Positions 8,231 through 16,712 of a stretch of DNA of 30,686 bases are shown piece by piece. The position numbers and the translations under genes were made by a program. Source of the DNA: JBNJEM01 sp051745935 (GTDB lineage Bacteria > Planctomycetota > Planctomycetia > Pirellulales > Pirellulaceae); the NCBI GenBank assembly GCA_051745935.1, contig JBNJEM010000015.1, positions 1-30,686 of the forward strand. The letters run 5' to 3'. A model generated the notes under the pieces. That model made no database searches. It was not told the origin of the DNA and was given only the letters and a program-made list of their open reading frames with translations. Every line of letters begins with the position of its first letter. Positions within the stretch are counted from its first letter, which is position 1.

Positions 8231-8830
8231 CTAAGCCGTTAAAACCGACTTGGCACTTTCGTCCTGCGCCTCCAACATGTAGGGAATCCCGCTCGCCTCC
8301 GCCGTTTCCTTGTTGGCGGCCATCAGATCGTCGCGAGCGAGTTCAGAGAGGTTGAATTTTCGAGCGCCGGCCATGAACTGCTGTAGACCGCAAGCCAGCT
8401 TGCCGGCTGCGTTGAGAACGTCTGTTCGATCTTTCTCCTGCAAAGTCGTGGGCGTGGTGAGTTGGTGGAATTCACAGTCCTGGCTTCCAATCCGGATGAG
8501 GTTTTTGGCCAGGGTGGCGAGGTCTGACAGCAAGGTTTGAAAACTATGAACCGGCAGATCGCTGTCCGTACGCTTCGTCGTATCCTTGGCAGTGTCAGCC
8601 TCGGAACGAGGGGCTGGTCGCACGATCGATTCCCGTTGGGCCTCGGCCTCCTCTCTTTCATGGTCGGCGAACACAATAGGAGCGAGTTTGGCACGCATCT
8701 GCCACTCCACGTAATACGCCAACATGCAGAGGAATACATGAGCGCGTACGCGATCCGCTAACCCGTGACGGATCGGACGCACCTTGAGATCCACTGTCTT
8801 GAGACAGCGAAACGCGTGCTCTACCTTGGG
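8231..8830 (-). pseudogene. 3' part of an IS1634-type transposase
   Basis: The reading starts abruptly at DRPKVEHAFRCLKTVDLK and continues RPIRHGLADRVRAHVFLCMLAYYVEW. That is the C-terminal block of IS1634/IS4-type DDE transposases, including the catalytic glutamate in VEHAFR. The first part, with both catalytic aspartates and the N-terminal domain, is missing. Upstream the frame runs into unrelated sequence at the 3' end of the neighbouring gene. The last ~120 residues and the stop codon are intact. It is a truncated, inactive copy. Confidence 0.8.
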
Positions 8831-8892
8831 CCGATCAGAGGCGGTCAACCGAGCCTTCAAGGCCCTCGGCAGACCTCTCGCACGCCCCCGCG

Positions 8893-10590
8893 TCATCTCG
8901 TTACACCCGTGGGCAGAGAATAGGTTCGGGGCGGTAATGGACACGATTCCCAGTCGTCCGCGTCCAGCGGATCGGCCACCGTCTCACCGGTCTCCAAATT
9001 CCATACCAAGTCGCTCACGTCTTTCGGCCATGCTCGCTCCCGCTCCGGATTGGTCAGCCGAATCAGCCGGAAGTCTTGCTTGTGAAACCCGACGATTTGG
9101 AGCCATTGCTGCCACTGGTCGTACGGCGCGAACACGCAGCGCCCGGTTGGCACATCCCAGCCGTGGACAACCTTCCGGTCGAAACGAAGGGAACGAAACC
9201 GCCTTCCCGGCTTCCTGCGAGCGACGACCTGCACGAGATACTTCGCGTCGGGGCTGAAACACAATTGCGTGCATTCGATCGGTCCGGAATCGGACAGCGG
9301 AAATTGGGCTTTCCACAACACGCGGCGCCTCGCCAAGTCGTATACGGCCACGCCGCCGTCCGCTTCACTATAAGCCAGGTAGCCCGAACCAGGACTGAAC
9401 GTTATTCGGCTCGTGCGTCTATCCACCGTGTCGGCGCGGTACAGCGGACGAGCCGCTTGCGGACGCTCGGCGCTCAGATTGTAGAGATGGACATAGTGGC
9501 GGTCGATCAAGGCAAAGTGGCGGCCGCTGTCGGAAATCACGCATTGCCAGCCGTGAGGGTAGTTGCGGCAGTGCATCCGAACCGCACTCATCTGACGCGG
9601 CCGCCTCTCGTGATGACCGCGAAAGTAGCGCAAGGCCCGATCGAAGTCCCGTTGCCGGTCCCCGGCGTACTGCTGGGGCGTTCGGCCGGAGTAGAACCAA
9701 TACCAGATCGCCATCCGTCTCAGCGCGATCCTGGCGTGAATGGTATGTGACGGAGGCAGGGCCGCCCGTGGCGGCTGTACTCCCAGTTCGCCCCCGTGGG
9801 TGGCGTAGTGGATCAGTTCCGGTTTCATCGCGTCGGACAAGATGTCTTTGAAGCACGGATCAGGTGGCGCGAAGATGAAGTAGTAATGGTGGCCGTCGAG
9901 TTCGGATCGGGACGGCCAATAGTAGAACCCGTGAGAACATACTCGAGGCGTCCCATCCGGCATCGATTGCCGCCCTTCGGCGACGCGGGCTTTGAGCCGC
10001 CGCATCAATTCGTCCGGGTTTACTATCAGTTTCCCGTGAAGGTCGGCGGCCAGCCAACGCCCATGCTCATCCACGCTCGCGCCAACCGGCCGGTCCAGGT
10101 TGACAATCTGAATGATCTGACGGACGTCGGGGCCGAAGAAGAGCACCACGCGATCACCCGGGCCCCAGTTCTTCTTGCGGCCAACCCGGGGAAGCGGCTT
10201 TGGGGGGAACGCGCGGCCCGAACCGGGATAGCTCGACGGCTCGGAATAGACAGGCATGCCCAATCCAGACGCGGCAATCACTAACCGGCCGGAGCCGACA
10301 CCCTCACCGTGTTCATGATGAACCGAACGGCCCAGGCACGGCCCTTCAACCGTCTGGCCCACCTGCAAGGCAAGATCCGCGCGCTCTTTCAGCACGGCCT
10401 GGATGCGGCACTCGAAGCGTCCCTCCTCGCTGCATGCGGTGATTTCGCCTGACGCAATCGCGCTGGCCGCATCCGTGATCCACTCCAGCGAATACTCGGT
10501 CCAGGCGTAGGTGAAATCACCATGAGTCGTCGAGACCAGGGCGGTCAAGAGCAGGGCGCTCGCCCACAGAGGTGCTCCATAATGATTCAT
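8893..10590 (-). CDS. Exported protein with C-terminal WD40-like repeats, function unknown
   Basis: A 565-residue protein. The ATG at 10590 is chosen because it gives a clean signal peptide (MNHYGAPLWASALLLTALVSTTHG); the frame is open further upstream without support. The N-terminal half has no domain I recognise but contains GDRVVLFFG and a Tyr/His-rich stretch (GHHYYFIFAPPDP). The C-terminal third has WD40/PD40-like blades: ISDSGRHFALIDRHYVHLYNL, FSPGSGYLAYSEADGGVAVYDL and CFSPDAKYLVQVV. The last blade may be incomplete. The stop at 8893 sits close to the truncated transposase, so insertion or deletion may have trimmed this gene. The Shine-Dalgarno is weak. It is predicted to act outside the cytoplasm. 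Confidence 0.7.
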   Translation of the reverse strand: MNHYGAPLWASALLLTALVSTTHGDFTYAWTEYSLEWITDAASAIASGEITACSEEGRFECRIQAVLKERADLALQVGQTVEGPCLGRSVHHEHGEGVGSGRLVIAASGLGMPVYSEPSSYPGSGRAFPPKPLPRVGRKKNWGPGDRVVLFFGPDVRQIIQIVNLDRPVGASVDEHGRWLAADLHGKLIVNPDELMRRLKARVAEGRQSMPDGTPRVCSHGFYYWPSRSELDGHHYYFIFAPPDPCFKDILSDAMKPELIHYATHGGELGVQPPRAALPPSHTIHARIALRRMAIWYWFYSGRTPQQYAGDRQRDFDRALRYFRGHHERRPRQMSAVRMHCRNYPHGWQCVISDSGRHFALIDRHYVHLYNLSAERPQAARPLYRADTVDRRTSRITFSPGSGYLAYSEADGGVAVYDLARRRVLWKAQFPLSDSGPIECTQLCFSPDAKYLVQVVARRKPGRRFRSLRFDRKVVHGWDVPTGRCVFAPYDQWQQWLQIVGFHKQDFRLIRLTNPERERAWPKDVSDLVWNLETGETVADPLDADDWESCPLPPRTYSLPTGVTR

Positions 10591-10875
10591 GACAAATGCT
10601 CTCGTGCCGAGGAAGGTCGTCAAGAACTGCTGTGTGGCCCGCCGTACAGGGAGCACATGACGTTTGCCTCCGTTCCGGCAACATGAGCCAACTGCGATCC
10701 TCACCAAACGGCACAAACGAGGCAGAGTTCGTTGCTCGCGACAATGAACGAATCGCGAGACACAGCGGCGATGGCCCACCTCCCCGTCAGGATTCGAACC
10801 GTCCCTCGAACACCTCGGTCCCGAAGGTCAGGATTCCAGAAGATGCCGATTCCCCGGGGAACGCGGCAAGTCATT

Positions 10876-10903
10876 TTTGGACATACCTGTTTGGACATAA
10901 CTG
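10876..10903 (+). repeat. Two-copy 14-bp direct repeat
   Basis: TTTGGACATACCTG is followed directly by TTTGGACATAACTG, 13 of 14 bases identical. It lies about 290 bp upstream of the exported-protein gene (minus strand). Direct repeats of this size can be operators, but nothing else supports that. Confidence 0.5.
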
Positions 10904-11182
10904 AAAGCTACAGTGCGAGCACGCCTTCGCTGGCCTGACTTTCCAGAGCTTACCATGCATTCCATGCCGTGCAAAGGATCGTGCCAGGGATCCCGCGCCA
11001 CGAATGTCATGTGCGAATCCATTTTTGGCCGCCATCGTCCCTATTCCGTGCCCCAAGAACTCACCACTGCGTCCCACTACAAGGGGCGGGGGCCGAGATG
11101 TAATCTACGGAAGCGGGGTCGAGAGCGGGATAGCGGCGGGTTGGGGCGGGGTCAAATAATCTGAACCGTCGCGGCCGGGGAA

Positions 11183-11218
11183 TTGGAAGCGAGAACTCGG
11201 TTTTGTTACGGGCTGTTA
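11183..11218 (+). repeat. 36-bp dispersed repeat, copy 2
   Basis: Same sequence as 1920-1955 with two substitutions. Next to it on the minus strand is a short reading with an HTH-like look (ARRVCPETVAKVRKNL) overlapping the 3' end of bioD. It is probably debris. Confidence 0.7.
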
Positions 11219-11263
11219 AATTCTTCCTCACCTTAGCCACGGTCTCCGGGCAGACCCGCCGAG

Positions 11264-11974
11264 CTACGGCCCGTGAGAAGGTCCCGCGTACTGTAACAGC
11301 CATTGCAAACTCGCGGTCGGCCCCGGGACGGCGGTTCCCGGGCCGGCCTCGGATGGCAGATCAATCATGGGTGCGGCGTGGCCCATCGTGACAAGGGCCT
11401 TTTGCACCACCCGCCTGGTATCGGCGACGATTTCGGATGCGGCGGGGTAATGCAGATTGTAGACGACGGCGGCCAGCTCAAGGCCACGTGCCTCGATGGC
11501 TTCCAGCGACAGCAAGGTGTGGTTGATTGACCCCAAGCGTGGAGCGGTGACCAGAACCACCGGCCACGCTTGGCTGGCGATGAGGTCGATGACCTTGGTG
11601 TCCTGGGTGAGGGGAACGAGTAGGCCGCCAACGCCCTCGACCAGCACGAATTCGTAGCGCGCGGCCAATTGAGTGGCGCAGTCCACGATCCTTTGAATGT
11701 CAACCACTTCTCCAGCCAGGCGCGCGGCCAGGTGCGGCGAGGCGGGAAACGGATAGACCGCCGGGCACGTCAGCCCCTGCTGGTCTTCGGGCAGGGGGCC
11801 AATCCCCATGAGACGGCGATGATGGCAGACGTCATCCGCTGCCTCTTGGCCTCCCGTCTGGACCAGCTTTTGCGTGATGGTACGATGTCCTTGAGCCTGG
11901 AGCCATGCAGCCAGCAAGCCGGTGGCGACCGTTTTACCGATTTCCGTGTCAATGCCGGTTACGAAAAGAATCAT
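11264..11974 (-). CDS. bioD: ATP-dependent dethiobiotin synthetase
   Basis: Closes the ureido ring of dethiobiotin from 7,8-diaminopelargonic acid, CO2 and ATP, the step before BioB. The 236-residue cytosolic protein has the P-loop GIDTEIGKTV at residues 7-16, the EGVGGLLVPL motif that contacts ATP and substrate, and the VVLVTAPRLGSINHTLLS block typical of BioD. The ATG at 11974 is preceded by GAGGA. An upstream in-frame ATG at 12142 would add 56 unrelated residues and is rejected. It is the last gene of the bioAFGCD cluster, 173 bp after bioC. The C-terminus is short but within family range. Confidence 0.93.
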   Translation of the reverse strand: MILFVTGIDTEIGKTVATGLLAAWLQAQGHRTITQKLVQTGGQEAADDVCHHRRLMGIGPLPEDQQGLTCPAVYPFPASPHLAARLAGEVVDIQRIVDCATQLAARYEFVLVEGVGGLLVPLTQDTKVIDLIASQAWPVVLVTAPRLGSINHTLLSLEAIEARGLELAAVVYNLHYPAASEIVADTRRVVQKALVTMGHAAPMIDLPSEAGPGTAVPGPTASLQWLLQYAGPSHGP

Positions 11975-12147
11975 ATTGGCGTCCTCGCGCGTCCTGATTT
12001 CCGGCTTTTGGCTGCCCCACGACGTACTGAGTGTGCTCGGGGCTCCCGCTGCTGTTTCATGGGGAGTTTCGCCCCCCGCTTTTTCAACCCGGACAGGCGG
12101 GGAAGCCGTGCGAAGCGGGCCGGGGCTCGGAGGATTCTCCAACGGGT

Positions 12148-12972
12148 TCAGCGGCTTCCTTCCACACGCGCGCTTGCCGCGGTTCCGCGCCGCCGCGCTA
12201 TGATCAGCATGGGGTGATAGGTCAGCGGCACCTGTTCCTCCCGCCGAAAGTGGAACTCGTAGAGATTACAGAATGCCTTGACCGCTCGCGGCGACCAACG
12301 CTCGCTTGCCAGGCTGTTAACCCCGGTCCGCTTGAGGTGTTGCAGCACGGCGAAGGCCGACTCAAAATAAACCGTTCGGTGCTGTTCATGAGACTCCAAG
12401 ACCTCGCTCTCCAGTGCCAATTCTCTTTGGATCGTACGCAGGGGAGGGTAGTGCAACGAACAGCCGGTTAACGCACGCGTTTCCCGAAGGTTTTCGGGAC
12501 CAAAGGTTGCGAGTGCCAACAGGCCATTCGGTTTCACGGCGGATTGCATCCGGTGGAGCATCGCGATGGGGTCCCCAGCCCATTGCAGCACCGCATTGGA
12601 TGCCACTAGATCCTGGTTCATCGGCAACTCAATGCATTCCATATCCCCGAGTCGAAGCTCCACTCGAATCGCTGACCGACCGCGTGCGCGCCGGCGGGCG
12701 AGGGTGGTCACGTTTTGTAAAAGATCGTTGAGCACCAAGTGCTGGATCGGGAATTCTCGCACCAGAAAAGCAGTCAACAGTCCCGTGCCACAGCCCAATT
12801 CCAACACATTTCGAGGCTGAGCAGGCCCCACGGCGCGGTGGATCATGCCGATCAAATGCTCCGCGGTCTCCTGTTGCACAATCGCCGCGGCGTTGTAGGT
12901 CCGCATGCTTCGCGCGAATTGTCGGGCCACCCGGCTTTTTCGGGTCTGGGTCGATTTCCAGTCGGTTAGCAT
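12148..12972 (-). CDS. bioC: Malonyl-ACP O-methyltransferase
   Basis: Methylates the free carboxyl of malonyl-ACP with SAM, disguising it so that the fatty-acid elongation cycle can build pimeloyl-ACP methyl ester. The 274-residue protein begins with the BioC-type lead-in (SRVARQFARSMRTYNAAAIVQ). It has the SAM-binding motif LELGCGTG at 57-64, the acidic NDLLQN at the second strand, and the SNAVLQWAGDP motif characteristic of BioC. The ATG at 12972 is chosen by family N-terminus; its Shine-Dalgarno is poor, and an in-frame ATG at 13188 would overlap bioG. It lies 65 bp after bioG, which encodes its partner esterase. Confidence 0.88.
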   Translation of the reverse strand: MLTDWKSTQTRKSRVARQFARSMRTYNAAAIVQQETAEHLIGMIHRAVGPAQPRNVLELGCGTGLLTAFLVREFPIQHLVLNDLLQNVTTLARRRARGRSAIRVELRLGDMECIELPMNQDLVASNAVLQWAGDPIAMLHRMQSAVKPNGLLALATFGPENLRETRALTGCSLHYPPLRTIQRELALESEVLESHEQHRTVYFESAFAVLQHLKRTGVNSLASERWSPRAVKAFCNLYEFHFRREEQVPLTYHPMLIIARRRGTAASARVEGSR

Positions 12973-13037
12973 GGGTCGAGTCCGGCCATTACGGGATAGA
13001 GCATGCCATTGTCGTGAAGCATGCCGAGCCTTGTCGG

Positions 13038-13778
13038 TCACGGATTGTGCTGTCGCCGGGACAAGAGCGGGGCCAGGGCCAGTACCTCTTCCCAGGACTG
13101 CCACAGGTGAAACGGATAGTGCGGCACGTCGAGGCTCCGCGTTGGGACACCAAACCGCCGCCAGCATCGTTCTTGGTTTTCTGGCCAAATAATCTTGTCT
13201 CTTGAGCCAACAATCGCCTGCGTAAACCCGCTGACTTCCGGCGTACCGAGGCTTCGCAGCGCGTCTAGTTCGATTAACGCGCCGGCTAGTTCCCGTTGCG
13301 GTACGCGTTTTTGAAAGTGTAGTCGGGCGGTTCTCTCAACACACATGCGGCGCACGAATTTGGGCCATCCGCCTTGGAGTAGGCCTTGGGCCGTGGCGTC
13401 GAGCCGATGGCTGGGGATTCCCAGTTGATCGTCCTCGGGAACGACCGTTCCGTTGATGGCCAACGCATCGCGTACCGGCCAGTCGGCCCGGGCCATGATC
13501 CGAGCAGCCACCGCGCATCCGAACGACCAACCGACCACCGTGACCGTGTCGTAGGTGGCGGACGTCTCAAGCAGGCCGCTACTAGAAGCCTCATGACGTG
13601 GCCAGGAAGAGCCTGAACGTCCGTCCAGAATGGCGTCCAAATCTCGGTAATCGAAACAGACGCAAACATCATATCGGTCGCTCTGGAGCTCGCGAAAGGG
13701 CCTGTCATCCATGCCCCATCCGGCGAAAAACAACAGCACGCGCGAGTTCTCGCCGCGTTTCAGCCACACGGATTTCAT
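13038..13778 (-). CDS. bioG: Pimeloyl-ACP methyl ester esterase, BioG type (DUF452)
   Basis: An alpha/beta-hydrolase that removes the methyl group from pimeloyl-ACP methyl ester and stops elongation, doing the job of BioH in E. coli. The 246-residue product has the DUF452 N-terminus (LLFFAGWGMDDRPF), the nucleophile elbow GWSFG with Ser85, an acid residue in VGSRDKIIWP and a C-terminal VPHYPFH region that would supply the histidine. Its ATG overlaps the bioF stop by four bases (13775-13778), which indicates translational coupling. Immediate pairing with bioC supports BioG rather than another hydrolase. Confidence 0.9.
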   Translation of the reverse strand: MKSVWLKRGENSRVLLFFAGWGMDDRPFRELQSDRYDVCVCFDYRDLDAILDGRSGSSWPRHEASSSGLLETSATYDTVTVVGWSFGCAVAARIMARADWPVRDALAINGTVVPEDDQLGIPSHRLDATAQGLLQGGWPKFVRRMCVERTARLHFQKRVPQRELAGALIELDALRSLGTPEVSGFTQAIVGSRDKIIWPENQERCWRRFGVPTRSLDVPHYPFHLWQSWEEVLALAPLLSRRQHNP

Positions 13779-14965
13779 AATCCCTCCCTTAACCGCAAGG
13801 TTTCGGTCGCTAATTGGCCGAGCTGATCGAGATCCATGTCCGCTCCCAGGGAAAACCGAAGGCGCGCCGTCCCTTCAGGCACCGTCGGCGGCCGGATGGG
13901 CGGCACCCAATAGCCTCGCTCTCCCAGCTGTTGCGAAAGTTTCCTGGCAACAAGGTCCTCCCCGACAACCAGGGGGACAATGTGCGTTCCCACGCCGTCA
14001 CCCCCCAAAGCCTGCCGGAAAACACGGGTACATTCACTTAAACGCGACCGCCGCTCATCCGCCTGAATCGCCTCCTGGAACGCGAACATCGCCCATCGTA
14101 TCATCACCGGTGGTAGGGCCGTCGTAAAGATCAGGGACCGGGCCGTATTGACCAAGTGTTCCCGCGCGGGCGGTGCCACGATGGCGTACGCCCCGGCCGA
14201 GGCCAAGGCCTTGCCGAACGTGCCCACCAGGATGTCGACATGATCGATCAGGTCGAGCTCCGCGGCCAGGCCCAGCCCCTGGGGACCGCGAGCGCCAACC
14301 GCGTGCGCTTCGTCCAGGTACAAGACAGCGCCATATTGCCGCTTCAGATCGACCAACGCCTGCAGCTCGACCAGATCCCCGTCCATGCTGAAGAGCGACT
14401 CCGTAACGATAAAGACCCGCTTGGCCTGGTGAGCCTTTGCCGCCAGCAAATCGCTCAAATGCTCCATGTCGTTATGGCGGTAGCGCAACGAGTGGGCGCG
14501 CGAGAGTCGAATTCCGTCCACCAAGCTGGCGTGGACCAAGCGGTCCGACAGGATCAAATCGCCGCGGCCGGCGAGGGCCGGCGGAATACCGATGTTGGCA
14601 TGGTAGCCACTGCCAAAGAGAAGGGTCCGGCGACCATGCCCGTAAACATCCGCAAGCAGCCGTTCGAGCGACTCGAAGGCCGGATGCTCGCCACCCAACA
14701 ATCGCGAGGCGGAGGCCGTGAAGGCCATTCGCTCCAGCGCGTCTTCATCGGCCAACGAGCGAGCAAACGCCCGCTGCAATGCCACGTCGCTCCCCAAACC
14801 AAGGTAATCGTTGGAGGCCAGGTTCATGTACACCCGGTCGCCAATTCGGATCCGGTGCGCCGGCAGCGCGGTCACCGTCCGCAGCGCCCGCCGACGATCG
14901 GCGGCCGCGAGCGACTCCAACCCTTCGCTCAGTTCCGCCAGCCACCGTTGAATGTCATGGGTCAT
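13775..14965 (-). CDS. bioF: 8-amino-7-oxononanoate synthase
   Basis: A PLP enzyme that condenses pimeloyl-ACP (or -CoA) with L-alanine to 8-amino-7-oxononanoate. The 396-residue length is typical. LASNDYLGLGSD is at 49-60, FGSGYHANIG at 117-126, DEAHAVGARGPQGLG at 218-232 and the PLP lysine in VGTFGKALASAGAY at Lys252. The closely related KBL/glycine acetyltransferases share this fold, but the bio cluster settles the assignment. It follows bioA by 75 bp and overlaps bioG by four bases. The start at 14965 has only a weak Shine-Dalgarno, next to a duplicated TCATTGG word. Confidence 0.94.
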   Translation of the reverse strand: MTHDIQRWLAELSEGLESLAAADRRRALRTVTALPAHRIRIGDRVYMNLASNDYLGLGSDVALQRAFARSLADEDALERMAFTASASRLLGGEHPAFESLERLLADVYGHGRRTLLFGSGYHANIGIPPALAGRGDLILSDRLVHASLVDGIRLSRAHSLRYRHNDMEHLSDLLAAKAHQAKRVFIVTESLFSMDGDLVELQALVDLKRQYGAVLYLDEAHAVGARGPQGLGLAAELDLIDHVDILVGTFGKALASAGAYAIVAPPAREHLVNTARSLIFTTALPPVMIRWAMFAFQEAIQADERRSRLSECTRVFRQALGGDGVGTHIVPLVVGEDLVARKLSQQLGERGYWVPPIRPPTVPEGTARLRFSLGADMDLDQLGQLATETLRLREGL

Positions 14966-15040
14966 TGGTCATTGGTCTTTCGGCATTCGTCGTTGCTTCG
15001 GGCTTCACCGCTCGAACGCGGGTGGCGGAATCACGCGCGG

Positions 15041-16324
15041 TCATTTAGGATTCGCCTTCACGACATCCACCATGGCGGTGGTCAGCACGGCGAGTTCGGA
15101 CGGCTGGATAATGTAGGGGGGCATGACGTAGACGAGTTTTCCAAAGGGACGCACCCACACCCCTCGATCCACGAAAGCGCGTTGGTAGGCGTTCAAGGAG
15201 ACGGGCTCGTCCAGTTCAATCACGCCGATAGCCCCCAGCGCGCGGACGTCGACCACATGGGGGAGTTCGCGACTGGGCGCTAATCCGCTGGCTAGTTCCC
15301 GCTCAATGCGTTTCACGTTCCGTTGCCAGGGGGATTGGGTCAGCGCGTCGATGCTCGCTCGAGCCACGGCGCACGCCAAGGGGTTCCCCATGAACGTGGG
15401 GCCGTGCATCAACACTTGGCCATTGCCGCTCACCCGTTCCGCTACGGCCCTGGTGGCGATGGTGGCGCCCAAAGTCATGTATCCACCGGTCAACGCTTTG
15501 CCGACACACATAATATCCGGGGTGATCTCCGCGTGTTCGGCGGCGAACATTTTTCCGGTACGACCGAATCCCGTGGCAATTTCGTCCAGGATGAGGAGGA
15601 TGCCGGCGTCCTTGGCCAGCTTGCGCACCTGCTGCAAGTATCGGGGAGCGTAAAACCGCATGCCTCCGGCGCCTTGAACGATTGGTTCCAAGATCACGGC
15701 GGCGAGCGTGGCGGCGTGTTCGTCAAGCAGGCGGGCGAACGAGTCCATGTCCCCCTTTTGCCACGGGCGATCAAACCCCAACGGTGGCGCCTCGGCGAAC
15801 ACCTGTGGCGGCAGGGCACCTTGAAATAACCGATGCATCCCGGTGATCGGGTCACACACGGACATGGCATGTAGGGTGTCGCCATGATAGCCGTTTCGAA
15901 CCGTGAGGAATTGTCGCCGCCGGGGCGATCCGGAAACCGCCCAGAACTGCAACGCCATTTTCATGGCCACCTCGACGGCAACCGATCCTGAATCACACGG
16001 GAATACGCATTCAAGTCCGGTGGGCAGCAACGCAAGCAAGCGTTCCGCGAGCGTGACCGCCGGGGGGTGCGTCAAGCCGCCGAACATCACGTGCGACATC
16101 GCGTCAAGTTGCCGATGAGCGGCTTGGTTGAGCGCCGGATGATTGTAGCCATGGATCGCTGACCACCAGCTGGCCATGCCATCGATCAATTTCCGGCCAT
16201 CGGCCAGTTCCAGACGCACCCCGTCAGCGGCGACGACGGGAAGCGTGGGAGTCGGCTGCGTCATTGACGCGTACGGATGCCATAGATGATGACGATCCAG
16301 GCGGAGCAACTCTTCCGGATTCAT
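15041..16324 (-). CDS. bioA: Adenosylmethionine-8-amino-7-oxononanoate aminotransferase
   Basis: A PLP aminotransferase that makes 7,8-diaminopelargonic acid using SAM as amino donor. The 427-residue product shows the BioA-specific WHPYASM near residues 15-21, DGMASWWSAIHGYNHP at 48-63, GYHGDT at 145-150, DEIATGFGRTG at 247-257 and the PLP lysine in CVGKALTGGY at Lys276. The ATG at 16324 is preferred over one at 16348 because GGAGGA stands about 8 bases upstream and the protein then begins at the usual point. It is the first gene of the bioAFGCD run. I could not see a BirA-type operator upstream. Confidence 0.94.
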   Translation of the reverse strand: MNPEELLRLDRHHLWHPYASMTQPTPTLPVVAADGVRLELADGRKLIDGMASWWSAIHGYNHPALNQAAHRQLDAMSHVMFGGLTHPPAVTLAERLLALLPTGLECVFPCDSGSVAVEVAMKMALQFWAVSGSPRRRQFLTVRNGYHGDTLHAMSVCDPITGMHRLFQGALPPQVFAEAPPLGFDRPWQKGDMDSFARLLDEHAATLAAVILEPIVQGAGGMRFYAPRYLQQVRKLAKDAGILLILDEIATGFGRTGKMFAAEHAEITPDIMCVGKALTGGYMTLGATIATRAVAERVSGNGQVLMHGPTFMGNPLACAVARASIDALTQSPWQRNVKRIERELASGLAPSRELPHVVDVRALGAIGVIELDEPVSLNAYQRAFVDRGVWVRPFGKLVYVMPPYIIQPSELAVLTTAMVDVVKANPK

Positions 16325-16637
16325 TGGTCTCCTCCAGCGACTGTACAACGGGTTTTCGGCGTGGGCTCTCCGGCGAGGGGTCCCGATTGCACGGGGGCGA
16401 TGTCGATCGGAATCCCCCGGTTGAAAGGTGGGAACGGGCGTGACAGCCGCTAAACGGTGTCGGCAAGCCTTCCTAACTCCGGGCGTTTCATCACTCCGGG
16501 GGTTTCATCCGTCCCGCATCATATACCGGTCGCGGATGACTTTGTCCGCCGCGAGTCCGCCCCACGGGAGGACGACTTGCGTCGAGCAGCATTCCACCTG
16601 GGCAAATCCGAGCGCCTGAAGTATAAGCCCGCCGCCA
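16325..16637. other. Region upstream of bioA
   Basis: This would contain the promoter of the biotin cluster, but no clear -35/-10 pair or palindromic BirA-like site is visible. The right half is copy B of the ~100-bp dispersed element (16522-16625). Confidence 0.45.
16522..16625 (-). repeat. ~100-bp dispersed element, copy B
   Basis: Partner of the insertion at 4461-4562. On the minus strand it reads as a hydrophobic peptide continuing directly from the terminator of the lipoprotein gene (LILQALGFAQVECC ... LAADKVIRDRYM). No start codon is visible for it, so it is probably a relic of a small protein gene or a short mobile repeat. Confidence 0.6.
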
Positions 16638-16680
16638 AGAAAAAAGCGAATCCGGCTCTTGATTCCAGAACCGGATTCGC
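16638..16680 (-). terminator. Intrinsic terminator of the lipoprotein gene
   Basis: A perfect 10-bp stem (GCGAATCCGG at 16646-16655, complement at 16671-16680) is followed on the minus strand by six T residues (16640-16645). It lies about 33 bp past the lipoprotein stop codon. Confidence 0.92.
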
Positions 16681-16712
16681 CGTGGGCATCTCGATCGGGG
16701 GCGTGCAAGGGA

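Larger units (their letters stand above)
10591..11263. other. Gene-free stretch between the exported-protein gene and bioD
   Basis: I see no supported gene. It holds a 14-bp tandem repeat (10876-10903) and copy 2 of the 36-bp dispersed repeat (11183-11218). A T-loop-like word at about 10786-10803 does not fold into a tRNA. No obvious intrinsic terminator is visible downstream of bioD. Confidence 0.5.

Noticed and set aside
10781..10860. Possible tRNA on the minus strand, because the complement contains GGTTCGAATCC
   Set aside because: The bases flanking the T-loop-like word do not pair as a T stem, and no acceptor or anticodon arm can be drawn.
14156..15283. Long plus-strand open frame opposite bioF and bioA
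   Set aside because: It is antisense to two firmly identified genes and shows no domain.
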